Shown here one piece after another: positions 1 through 5,882 of a stretch of DNA of 7,815 nucleotides. Origin of the DNA: JBBTTS01 sp038064135. GTDB taxonomy: Bacteria > Patescibacteriota > Saccharimonadia > Saccharimonadales > OMJO01. The stretch is taken from the NCBI GenBank assembly GCA_038064135.1, contig JBBTTS010000009.1, positions 1 through 7,815 of the forward strand, given 5' to 3'. The position numbers and the translations under genes were made by a program. Below the pieces are notes generated by a model. It searched no databases, was not told the origin of the DNA, and saw only the letters and a list, made by a program, of their open reading frames with translations. How positions within the stretch are numbered: position 1 is the stretch's first letter; every line of letters begins with the position of its first letter.

Positions 1-438
1 TACTTTTGCGTAGGCAATATGCCTAGCTGCCAGACTATCCTCTAATTTCAACGCTTGTTCGAAGGCCGTCCCAGCTTTAGTGTAATTTTCGGTTTCGTAA
101 TAAATTAGCCCTAAATTATGCAAACTTGATGCTGTTGGCTCTATGCTACTAGCTATTTCAAAACAATCGATGGCGTCTTTATATTCTTTTTGCTTAGCGT
201 ACAAAATTCCTAATCGGTTATATGCAGCGGCGTTTTTTTCATCTATTTTAAGAATGGTTAAAAGTGCTTTCTCGGCCCTCAATAAACGATTTTCTCGCAT
301 TCCTTGATGTGCAATGTCCCAAAGTTTACCAACTTTGTCGCTAATTTTGCGTGGAAACGGCGAAAGTTCTTCGTCTCGAACTTTAATATTCCGCAGAGCC
401 AAGGTACCAAAACCCACAATAAGCACTAGTTCGTACAT
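1..438 (-). CDS. TPR-repeat protein, C-terminally cut by the window edge
   Basis: The reading frame is open from an ATG at 438 to the left edge, giving 146 codons with no stop; the C-terminus lies outside the window. The first residues (MYELVLIVGFGTLALRNIKV) form a short hydrophobic stretch at about 4-15 that could be a marginal membrane anchor. Three tandem tetratricopeptide-type helical pairs follow, at about 37-69, 70-102 and 103-135. They show the usual pattern of A/Y-N-x-L-G near the start, Y/F plus A at the second helix, and a closing acidic/P/N turn (YNRLGILYAKQKEY, then LHNLGLIYYETENYTKAGTAF). TPR arrays usually bind protein partners; no partner or specific function is visible here. 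The start is supported by an in-frame TAG five codons upstream and by a 21-nt gap after the holB-like gene. No Shine-Dalgarno site is seen. The fold call is firm; the function is unknown. Confidence 0.85.
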   Translation of the reverse strand, partial: MYELVLIVGFGTLALRNIKVRDEELSPFPRKISDKVGKLWDIAHQGMRENRLLRAEKALLTILKIDEKNAAAYNRLGILYAKQKEYKDAIDCFEIASSIEPTASSLHNLGLIYYETENYTKAGTAFEQALKLEDSLAARHIAYAKV

Positions 439-459
439 GTAACTAGAAGTATACTATAT

Positions 460-1317
460 CTATAGTTGGATAGCTAAATTGGTGAGTAATAGTTTTTGAT
501 TTGGATGACTATTTAAATTCTTTATGGTACTCACTAACATTTTGCCACCACTGTGCCATTTTTTAATAACTTTGCTGGTTTTGTTAGTTTTACTCGAAGT
601 TTCCAGCCCATTCTTATATAGAAACAATAGACTACTAATAAAGCCCCTGATGTTATCGTTCGAAATTTGACTATTTATAAGTAGGCGATCGTATGTGCTA
701 CTTTTTAGCCAAGTTTTTGCAAAATTAATTTCTTCTCTTCGGGCTTTCATAAGATCTGTATCAGTAATGAAATCTGCCAGTCCTGCTGAAATTAAAAAGT
801 CCTGTTGCGATTTATCTTGATCAATTTTTTGCTTTAAATAATACTCTTCAACTTGATTTTGAGTTAGTGGTAAAACTGGAATGTGTTGGACTCGTGACGC
901 GATAGTTGGCAAAAGCTGGGTAACTTCTTCGGTTGTTAGAATAAACAAAACGTTGTCAGGCGGTTCTTCTAATAGTTTTAGTAGGGCCGATTGAGCCTCT
1001 AGGGTTAATTTAGACGAATTATAAATAACAACTACTCGCCTATCTAGTTTACCGACCTGTTTAAGTTTTAGGTGCTTTTGAATTGATCGTGATTGCTCTA
1101 TACCAATTGTGTCTGAGTCGGGAGTTATTTGTAGTATCCTTGGCTCGGTGCCTAATTGTGATTCGTTAATATCTAAAAAGGTTGTGCTGATGTACTTTGC
1201 CAGTTTACCTTTACCAGAACCTGTTTGACCACTTAGTACAACCGCATGTGGAAGATTGGCGGTCGCAACTTGAACCAATTTCTTAGTGCGCGGATGAAGA
1301 AGTAATTCCCCGTTCAT
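460..1317 (-). CDS. holB: DNA polymerase III delta'-like clamp-loader subunit (HolB family)
   Basis: A 285-residue AAA+ protein of the delta'/DnaX type, which helps load the sliding clamp at replication forks. Visible landmarks are a Walker A loop GQTGSGK at 30-36, the family segment ALLKLLEEPP at about 111-120, a sensor-1-like FILTTEE at 125-131, and the arginine-finger region TIASRVQ at 138-144 (SRV where many relatives have SRC). The segment before ALLKLLEEPP reads VVVIYNSSKL, so the usual Walker B acidic residues are absent. There are no cysteines, so the zinc module found in E. coli delta' is missing. The ATG at 1317 is preferred over one 19 codons upstream because the longer form would overlap the neighbouring pseudouridine synthase by 56 bases; the chosen start lies one base after that gene's TAG. 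No strong Shine-Dalgarno site is present, so translational coupling is likely. A DnaX-like paralogue is the main alternative, but the short length and degraded Walker B favour delta'. Confidence 0.87.
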   Translation of the reverse strand: MNGELLLHPRTKKLVQVATANLPHAVVLSGQTGSGKGKLAKYISTTFLDINESQLGTEPRILQITPDSDTIGIEQSRSIQKHLKLKQVGKLDRRVVVIYNSSKLTLEAQSALLKLLEEPPDNVLFILTTEEVTQLLPTIASRVQHIPVLPLTQNQVEEYYLKQKIDQDKSQQDFLISAGLADFITDTDLMKARREEINFAKTWLKSSTYDRLLINSQISNDNIRGFISSLLFLYKNGLETSSKTNKTSKVIKKWHSGGKMLVSTIKNLNSHPNQKLLLTNLAIQL

Positions 1318-1318
1318 C

Positions 1319-2176
1319 CTAAACTCTGTCCCAATTTGTGGGCAACTGTGATTTGAATACCTGGCGATTTCCACCCAGAAGTGTTAATTCTAGAGAACTT
1401 GCATGTAAATACAATCTGTCGCCTTTAGGGCCGCCGTACAGTTCGTCGCCTAGTATGGGGTGACCAATATGTGCCAAGTGAACCCTAATTTGATGCGTAC
1501 GTCCAGTTTTAGGAATCAATTCCAGATAACTAGTATCGTCCTTTTCATTTGATAGGTGGTACTCGGTCTGTGATGGTTTGCCATGATGATCAGCTCTAAA
1601 TTTTTTGGGATTATTTGGGTCTCGGGCGAGCGGTATATCTATAATTGCTTGTTTTGGTTCAATATTACCTTTGACTATTGCCGAATATACTTTTTTGACT
1701 TTACGCTGCGAAAACTGTTTTTGAAGCCAGTTTAGCGAGTTAGAATTTTTGGCTACAATCATCACCCCAGAAGTGCCTCTGTCTAACCTATGAACTATTC
1801 CGGCCCTGTTTCCTGTTAATTCTTGGTTAATTTTAGCTCTTAGCAAGCTTGCCACAGTATGTTCTGGGTTATAGTTGCCCTTGCTATGCGTAAGCATGCC
1901 TGAAGGTTTATCTATGACTACACAGTCTTGGTCTTCAAATATGATTTCTAATGAATCGTCGGGTGGATGTACTAATTTCGGAAACTCGAAATTTATCTCA
2001 ATTTTATCACCACCGCTAACAATAGTTTTTGGTTTACAGATTTTGTCATTAACTTTAATTTTTTGGTCATAAAAAAGTTGTTTTAACATGGACCGACTTA
2101 GGTTTGTATCTTGTTTGGCAATATATGCGTCACACCTTAGTTTATTTTCAGGATTATCGACTATTAGTTTAATCAT
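1319..2176 (-). CDS. RluA/RluD-family RNA pseudouridine synthase
   Basis: A 285-residue enzyme predicted to isomerise specific uridines to pseudouridine in rRNA or tRNA in the cytoplasm. An N-terminal S4 RNA-binding domain lies at about 12-66 (SRSMLKQLFYDQKIKVNDK). The catalytic domain follows, with IDKPSGMLTH at about 88-97, the signature HRLDRGTSG at 129-137 including the catalytic aspartate D132, and the conserved GRTHQIRVHLAHIGHPILGD stretch at 225-244. S4 domain plus RluA core is the RluC/RluD arrangement, but the target position cannot be read from the sequence, so no symbol is given. It starts 3 nt after the trpS stop, without a Shine-Dalgarno site, and ends one base before the holB start, which points to a trpS-rluA-type-holB transcription unit. 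Length is slightly below E. coli RluD. Confidence 0.95.
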   Translation of the reverse strand: MIKLIVDNPENKLRCDAYIAKQDTNLSRSMLKQLFYDQKIKVNDKICKPKTIVSGGDKIEINFEFPKLVHPPDDSLEIIFEDQDCVVIDKPSGMLTHSKGNYNPEHTVASLLRAKINQELTGNRAGIVHRLDRGTSGVMIVAKNSNSLNWLQKQFSQRKVKKVYSAIVKGNIEPKQAIIDIPLARDPNNPKKFRADHHGKPSQTEYHLSNEKDDTSYLELIPKTGRTHQIRVHLAHIGHPILGDELYGGPKGDRLYLHASSLELTLLGGNRQVFKSQLPTNWDRV

Positions 2177-2179
2177 TAT

Positions 2180-3196
2180 TCAGGCGCGTAAACCAACAGC
2201 TTTTTGAACTTTTAACAGGGTGTTGTTAGCCTGTTTCTTCAAAAGTTTTTCACTAAGTTCCAGTTTTTGAGATAAAGCATGATCATCTACTTTTTGAAGT
2301 TTTAACTGAAAGTCGGACAAAAACTCACTGACCTTGTCTGCAACTGCGGATTTTAGTGGCCCGTATTGATCTTGGCCAATGAATTTTGATTTATTTCCGC
2401 CAAGCATCGTGTAAATATCTAGTAAATTGCTAATACCTGGTTGAGCAGCGTGGTCATATTTTATGCTTCTCAAACTGTCGGTTGTTGCTGCCATAACCTT
2501 TTTTTTAGCTAATTCTGGTGCATCTGAAAGAAATATTACACCTTTTCCGCTCTCATCACTTTTGCTCATTTTTTTTGTAGGGTCAACAAGATCACGGATT
2601 CGTAGGCCTTGATCTTTACCAAAAAACTGGTGCTGTTTTACGACCGGCTCTGGCACAACAAATAAATCTCCAAATTTTGCATTCATGCGCTCGGCAATGT
2701 CTCGAGCAAATTCGAGATGTTGCGATTGATCATCTCCGACTGGAACATAAGTTGCGTCGTAAAGAATAATATCTACCGCCATGAGTACTGGATAATCAAA
2801 CAAGCCGACACTCACACGGTTGGACAATAGTTTTGCCGATTTGTCTTTAAATTGAGTCATGCGACCCATCTCACCAAACCCAGTGAAATTGTTCAGTATT
2901 ACAGTTAGTTCACTGTTCGCAGAAATATAGCTTTGTCTATATAAAAAAAGATCAGGGCTACTCAAGTCAAGACCGGCTGCTACATAAAGTCTAAGGTTGT
3001 GGTTGATTTGATTTTGTAAATCTTGGAAGTTAATTGGGGTAGTAATGCTGTGTAAATCAGGTACAAATAAATTAAATTGATACTCACCCGCTTTTACGTT
3101 TGCCATTTCTATCATCGGCAGCAGGGCACCAAAATAATTACCTATATGTAGGTCATTGTTTGCCCTTAAACCAGTTAATACTACTTTTTTACTCAT
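2180..3196 (-). CDS. trpS: Tryptophan--tRNA ligase
   Basis: A 338-residue class I aminoacyl-tRNA synthetase that charges tRNA-Trp with tryptophan using ATP. The HIGH-type signature is HIGN at 17-20 within NDLHIGNYFGALLPM, and KMSKS is at 209-213 within DPTKKMSKSDES. TrpRS-specific stretches include FVPDLHSIT at about 44-52, the FDYPVLMAVDIILYDATYVP segment at about 133-152, and GDDQSQHLEFARDIAERMN at 154-172. Length matches the bacterial family (about 330-340). It lies downstream of the unrecognised 56-codon gene, with a 63-nt gap carrying a TATAAT box 12 nt before the ATG, and no Shine-Dalgarno site is seen. The mini-ORF with two Trp codons farther upstream raises the possibility of control by tryptophanyl-tRNA charging; that is inference. 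Confidence 0.97.
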   Translation of the reverse strand: MSKKVVLTGLRANNDLHIGNYFGALLPMIEMANVKAGEYQFNLFVPDLHSITTPINFQDLQNQINHNLRLYVAAGLDLSSPDLFLYRQSYISANSELTVILNNFTGFGEMGRMTQFKDKSAKLLSNRVSVGLFDYPVLMAVDIILYDATYVPVGDDQSQHLEFARDIAERMNAKFGDLFVVPEPVVKQHQFFGKDQGLRIRDLVDPTKKMSKSDESGKGVIFLSDAPELAKKKVMAATTDSLRSIKYDHAAQPGISNLLDIYTMLGGNKSKFIGQDQYGPLKSAVADKVSEFLSDFQLKLQKVDDHALSQKLELSEKLLKKQANNTLLKVQKAVGLRA

Positions 3197-3208
3197 AATT
3201 TAGTCTTT

Positions 3209-3214
3209 ATTATA
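3209..3214 (-). promoter_or_regulatory. Candidate -10 box for trpS
   Basis: Read on the minus strand this is a perfect TATAAT, ending 12 nt before the trpS ATG. A matching -35 is poor (about TTCTGA at 16-nt spacing). A start site about 7 nt downstream would give a 5' leader of only about 5 nt, which fits the lack of a Shine-Dalgarno site. The AT-rich context makes a chance match possible. Confidence 0.4.
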
Positions 3215-3259
3215 TCTTATTACTTACTTTTCAGAAGCTTTGAACAGCTATATTAGTAG

Positions 3260-3430
3260 TTACTGGGTAGATTCTTCAACTTGAATGATCTCTAGTTGGC
3301 CATCAATCATAAGTTTTGGCGTACCCATTTTTAAAAGAGCAGTTGCTATCTCGACCACACCTCTCGGATCATCCGGGCCCATTTCGATATTATTATTTCT
3401 TAACACCTCTCTTGCTTCGATTTCGTTCAT
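3260..3430 (-). CDS. Unrecognised 56-residue small protein
   Basis: A complete small frame of 56 codons plus TAA, starting at an ATG at 3430. Its best support is a Shine-Dalgarno match, AAGGA at 3436-3440, 5 nt before the ATG; this is better than the starts of trpS or the two genes after it. The protein begins MNEIEAREVLRNNN, has a middle part around PRGVVEIATALLKMG (about 22-36) that looks helical, and a hydrophobic/acidic end MIDGQLEIIQVEE (about 41-53) that looks like beta strand. It has no cysteine, no signal peptide and no membrane segment, and is acidic overall. I do not recognise the family. It lies between a terminator-like hairpin ending only about 20 nt upstream of its ATG and trpS, on the same strand. 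It could be a real conserved small gene or part of the regulatory leader; coding is favoured because of the ribosome site. Confidence 0.6.
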   Translation of the reverse strand: MNEIEAREVLRNNNIEMGPDDPRGVVEIATALLKMGTPKLMIDGQLEIIQVEESTQ

Positions 3431-3435
3431 ACGTT

Positions 3436-3440
3436 TCCTT
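3436..3440 (-). promoter_or_regulatory. Shine-Dalgarno site of the 56-codon gene
   Basis: AAGGA on the minus strand, 5 nt before the ATG at 3430. It decides the start of the small gene. It lies only 10 nt after the T-run of the upstream hairpin, so any transcript using it must either read through that hairpin or start inside it. Confidence 0.6.
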
Positions 3441-3450
3441 GTTGTTATTT

Positions 3451-3471
3451 AAAAACCGCCCAGTGGCGGTT
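3451..3471 (-). terminator. Rho-independent terminator-like hairpin
   Basis: On the minus strand a perfect 7-bp stem, AACCGCC / GGCGGTT, closes a 4-base ACTG loop and runs into TTT (five T in a row counting the two in the stem). On the plus strand the stem is not followed by a T-run, so the polarity fits minus-strand transcription. It lies about 150 nt past the rpsI stop and immediately before the small gene's ribosome site. It may end the ribosomal operon, end a short RNA from the promoter at 3583-3611, or act as an attenuator. The T-run is short, so efficiency may be partial. Confidence 0.65.
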
Positions 3472-3497
3472 AAAATTATTAGTATTTGACTATAAAT

Positions 3498-3575
3498 TTA
3501 TTTGATACGAATAAAGCGCCACGCATAAGCGGGTTTTGTAAACCAGAATTCAAAATACAGTAATGTTTGTTTCAC
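3498..3575 (-). CDS. Candidate leader peptide with two Trp codons
   Basis: A 25-codon frame starting GTG at 3575 and ending TAA at 3498-3500. Eight of the 25 residues are aromatic, with Trp codons at 3543-3545 and 3519-3521; the core reads LLYFEFWFTKPAYAWRF. The GTG falls 7 nt after the -10 box, so the transcript could begin at or next to the start codon (leaderless). It precedes the terminator-like hairpin by 27 nt. The frame stays open upstream into rpsI, so openness alone is weak evidence. The case rests on position, Trp content and the downstream hairpin. An alternative is a short cationic peptide with another role, or no translation at all. Confidence 0.3.
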   Translation of the reverse strand: MKQTLLYFEFWFTKPAYAWRFIRIK

Positions 3576-3582
3576 AAACCGA

Positions 3583-3611
3583 ACTATATTATTATATTTG
3601 GCTGTTGTCAA
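3583..3611 (-). promoter_or_regulatory. Sigma-70-type promoter after rpsI
   Basis: On the minus strand a perfect -35 TTGACA (3606-3611), a 17-nt spacer and a -10 TATAGT (3583-3588, one mismatch to TATAAT). The predicted start is near 3575. It begins about 10 nt after the rpsI stop and drives toward the small gene and trpS, which separates this unit from the ribosomal operon. Consensus match and exact 17-nt spacing make it the clearest promoter in the window. Confidence 0.75.
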
Positions 3612-3621
3612 CAAATAAATA

Positions 3622-4020
3622 TTAACGTTTGGTAAATTGTCGCTGTTTTCGGGCGCCTTTGAGACCAAATTTTTTGCGTTCTTTTTCGCGGGGGTCGCGG
3701 CCAAGCTGATCGGCCCTTCTTAGTGTACTTTTTAAGTCCTCGTTCATAATAGCTAAGGCTTTGGCTATACCAAGCCTAATAGCGTCGGCTTGGCCGGCAA
3801 TTCCACCACCTCTGACTTTGGCGCTAACGTTGTACTTGTTTTCGATTTCTAAAATGGCAAAGGGACGCTGTAGTTCATGAAGCAAAAATTTACTGCCTCC
3901 AAAAAATTCTATGGCTGGCTTGCCGTTGATAACTATCTCGCCCTTGCCACCACTTAATCTAACCCGAGCAGTAGCACTTTTACGGCGACCTAAAGCGTAA
4001 AAATAGTGTGATTGGGCCAT
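3622..4020 (-). CDS. rpsI: 30S ribosomal protein S9 (uS9)
   Basis: A 132-residue small-subunit protein whose C-terminal tail reaches toward the P-site tRNA. The family start pattern YFYALGRRKSATARVRL is at about 6-22, followed by GEIVINGKP, the VRGGGIAGQADAIRLGIAKA segment at about 69-88, and the basic end KKFGLKGARKQRQFTKR with the near-invariant KR terminus. Length matches E. coli S9 (130). It follows rplM by 3 nt, with a GAAGG ribosome site inside the rplM end. It is the last gene of the ribosomal cluster here; a new promoter begins just past its stop. Confidence 0.98.
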   Translation of the reverse strand: MAQSHYFYALGRRKSATARVRLSGGKGEIVINGKPAIEFFGGSKFLLHELQRPFAILEIENKYNVSAKVRGGGIAGQADAIRLGIAKALAIMNEDLKSTLRRADQLGRDPREKERKKFGLKGARKQRQFTKR

Positions 4021-4023
4021 AAT

Positions 4024-4467
4024 TTATTTACCTTCTTTCGATGATTTCAATAACTCTGGTTTTTGAGCATCGTGACCGTGTTCTGCGCCAGTATATACTT
4101 TTAATCGTGCTAATCGGCCATCCCGAAGTTTATTATCAGGTAACATGCCGCGAATAGCTTTAACGATAACCCTGGTAGAGTTTTTTTCGATTTGCTGGCT
4201 TAAGGTGCTGGTTTTTAAGCCACCAGGAAAATTACTGTGTTTATAGTACTTTTTGTCGCTTAGTTTTTTACCTGTTGTCACAAGGTTGTCGCTGTTTACA
4301 ACAATTACGTAGTCACCGCAATCAACATGTGCTGTAATCATAGGTTTGCCCTTACCAAGCAGAAGTGAAGCTGCTTGAGTCGCTAAACGACCAAGAGGTT
4401 TGGCACTAGCGTCTAAAATATACCATTTACGCTCGACTTCGGTAGGCTTTGCACTATAAGTCTTCAT
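4024..4467 (-). CDS. rplM: 50S ribosomal protein L13 (uL13)
   Basis: A 147-residue early-assembly large-subunit protein. Family hallmarks are KTYSAKPTEVERKWYILDA at about 2-20, PLGRLATQAA, the HVDCGDYVIVVN segment at about 47-58, KKYYKHSNFPGGLK at about 72-85, and RGMLPDNKLRDGRLARLKVY in the C-terminal half. Length is close to the 142 of E. coli. Its ATG shares one base with the rplQ TAA (TAATG), and an AAGGAAG ribosome site lies inside the end of rplQ, so the two are probably translationally coupled. The pairing with rpsI is widespread; its position directly after rplQ, without transporter or truA genes between, is noteworthy. Confidence 0.98.
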   Translation of the reverse strand: MKTYSAKPTEVERKWYILDASAKPLGRLATQAASLLLGKGKPMITAHVDCGDYVIVVNSDNLVTTGKKLSDKKYYKHSNFPGGLKTSTLSQQIEKNSTRVIVKAIRGMLPDNKLRDGRLARLKVYTGAEHGHDAQKPELLKSSKEGK

Positions 4468-4919
4468 TATTTAGCTTCCTTAGTAGTTTTCTTGGTAGTT
4501 GGTTTCTTGTCGGTGGTGGGTTTTTCGGGTTTAGCTAGTTCTTTTGACTTATCGGGATTAGTTTCCTCAATAAATGAAACGCGGGCCATTTGAGTATTAT
4601 CGCCTCGGCGAATATCAGTTCGCTTAACACTTAGGTGACCGCTATTTCGACTAGTATATTTTGGTGCAATTTCGTCGACAAGTTTATGCGCAGCATTAAC
4701 TGTCTGTAAGCTACTGATAACTTGACGGCGGTTATGCAGATCACCTTTTTTTGCTTTGGTAATCAGTTTTTCTACATAAGGAACAATTTCCTTAGCTTTG
4801 GGCAAGGTTGTTTCGATTGATTCGTGAATTATGAGCGAATCAGCCAAACCTTTTACTAGGGCTCGTCGTTGATCACGCTCTCTGTGGAATTTTCGACCCT
4901 TGTACCCGTGGCGGTGCAT
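4467..4919 (-). CDS. rplQ: 50S ribosomal protein L17 (bL17) with a Lys/Thr-rich tail
   Basis: A 150-residue large-subunit protein. The core (about 1-117) has the family start MHRHGYKGRKFHRERDQRRA, then LIIHESIETTLPKAKEI at about 29-45, KLITKAKKGDLHNRRQV and the end MARVSFIEE. After this comes a tail of about 33 residues made largely of K, T, P and E (KPTTDKKPTTKK), probably disordered and rRNA- or surface-associated. E. coli L17 ends near 127, so the tail is an extension. It starts 2 nt after the rpoA stop with a GGAG ribosome site inside the rpoA end, and overlaps rplM by one base. The rpoA-rplQ order is the classical alpha-operon end. Confidence 0.98.
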   Translation of the reverse strand: MHRHGYKGRKFHRERDQRRALVKGLADSLIIHESIETTLPKAKEIVPYVEKLITKAKKGDLHNRRQVISSLQTVNAAHKLVDEIAPKYTSRNSGHLSVKRTDIRRGDNTQMARVSFIEETNPDKSKELAKPEKPTTDKKPTTKKTTKEAK

Positions 4920-4921
4920 CT

Positions 4922-5863
4922 CTAAAGCTCCAACTCCGCTAACTTTTCTTTTACTTCATCCAAAGCCTTGCTACCAAAACCTTTAAGTTCACGAAGTTCG
5001 GCATCACTCAGGCTAAACAAGTCTTTCAAGGTATGAATTTCGTTGTTAATCAGAGCGTTAGTGGTGCGGGCCGATAAATTAAGATCTTCAATTGAGGTCA
5101 TTAGTTCTTGCGGTGCGTCACCTTCGTCTCCCGGCTCATTTCCTTCGCTGGTAACGGCATGGGTTGCTGATTCCACCTTAGTTTGACCAGCAAGAGCGCT
5201 GTATTGGTTAACTAATATTGCAGCCGCTTCTTCGAAAGAGTCACGAGGTGTAATCGTACCGTCGGTATCAATGGTAATCAGTAGTTTATCTAAGTCGGTC
5301 ATTTGGCCGACACGAGTGTTTTCTACCTTATAACGAACACGTACAACTGGGCTAAATATAGCGTCGGCAGCAATCATATCACTGGCTTTACGGGCAGAAA
5401 CTTCCTCGACTGTTCGGTAACCTCGACCAACCTCAACCACAATATCGGCAACAAAAGATGCTTTACTGTCATCAATAGTTGCAATAACCAATTCGCCGTT
5501 CACAACTTCAACATCCGCATTTAATTTAATATCTTTGGCCGTTACGGCACCTTTGCCCTTTTTTTCAATGCGTAAGGTATGAGTCTCGCTACCAAAGACA
5601 CGGAAGCGAACAGCTTTTAAATTTAGCATTATGTCGACAACGTCTTCTTTAATCCCGGGCAAAGTGGTGAACTCGTGCGAAGCACCCTCTACCTTGAAAG
5701 ATGTGATAGCTGCACCGGCGATACTAGACAGCAACACCCGCCGCAAACTGTTGCCTAAGGTCATACCATAGCCAGAGTGAAGTGGCTCGATGCTAAATGT
5801 TGCACTGTTTGCACCGTGTTCGTCGACCTTGACGACTCCTGGAACGTGAATTACTTTTGACAT
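4922..5863 (-). CDS. rpoA: DNA-directed RNA polymerase subunit alpha
   Basis: A 313-residue subunit that dimerises to scaffold RNA polymerase and contacts DNA and activators through its C-terminal domain. The N-terminal domain shows EPLHSGYGMTLGNSLRRVLL at about 26-45 and LPGIKEDVVDIMLNLK. An acidic linker at about 228-254 (EGNEPGDEGDAPQE) leads to the C-terminal domain at about 255-313. By alignment, the DNA-contact residues equivalent to E. coli R265, N268, G296 and K298 are kept as R266, N269, G297 and K299, so binding of AT-rich upstream elements is plausible. It has the strongest ribosome site in the window (AAGGGAGG, 9 nt before the ATG), set in a 19-nt gap after rpsD, consistent with a need for independent high initiation. 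Length is slightly shorter than the 329 of E. coli, mainly at the C-terminus. Confidence 0.99.
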   Translation of the reverse strand: MSKVIHVPGVVKVDEHGANSATFSIEPLHSGYGMTLGNSLRRVLLSSIAGAAITSFKVEGASHEFTTLPGIKEDVVDIMLNLKAVRFRVFGSETHTLRIEKKGKGAVTAKDIKLNADVEVVNGELVIATIDDSKASFVADIVVEVGRGYRTVEEVSARKASDMIAADAIFSPVVRVRYKVENTRVGQMTDLDKLLITIDTDGTITPRDSFEEAAAILVNQYSALAGQTKVESATHAVTSEGNEPGDEGDAPQELMTSIEDLNLSARTTNALINNEIHTLKDLFSLSDAELRELKGFGSKALDEVKEKLAELEL

Positions 5864-5872
5864 TAAATTTGG

Positions 5873-5880
5873 CCTCCCTT
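5873..5880 (-). promoter_or_regulatory. Strong Shine-Dalgarno site of rpoA
   Basis: AAGGGAGG on the minus strand, 9 nt before the rpoA ATG at 5863. This is the longest anti-Shine-Dalgarno match in the window and shows that this organism does use Shine-Dalgarno initiation, which makes the SD-less starts at the left end stand out. Confidence 0.8.
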
Positions 5881-5882
5881 AT

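Noticed and set aside
1318..1374. Longer holB start 19 codons upstream
   Set aside because: It would overlap the pseudouridine synthase C-terminus by 56 bases; the ATG at 1317, one base after that stop, gives a normal delta' N-terminus.
1875..2072. Plus-strand frame of 65 codons inside the pseudouridine synthase gene
   Set aside because: It lies fully antisense to a strongly conserved gene, has no recognisable protein pattern and no ribosome site.
3479..3526. 15-codon ATG frame (MRGALFVSNKF...) in the leader
   Set aside because: It has no ribosome site and no Trp codons; the GTG frame next to the -10 box fits the layout better. It cannot be excluded.
3197..3621. T-box riboswitch or tRNA gene upstream of trpS
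   Set aside because: No T-box core motif, no cloverleaf and no anticodon-stem pattern were seen on either strand.
3576..3704. Upstream part of the long minus-strand frame (3498-3704) running through the end of rpsI
   Set aside because: Residues in this part come from rpsI read out of frame. Only the segment after the promoter is considered as a possible leader peptide.
5303..5524. Plus-strand 73-codon frame inside rpoA
   Set aside because: It is antisense to rpoA and shows no protein-like conservation pattern.
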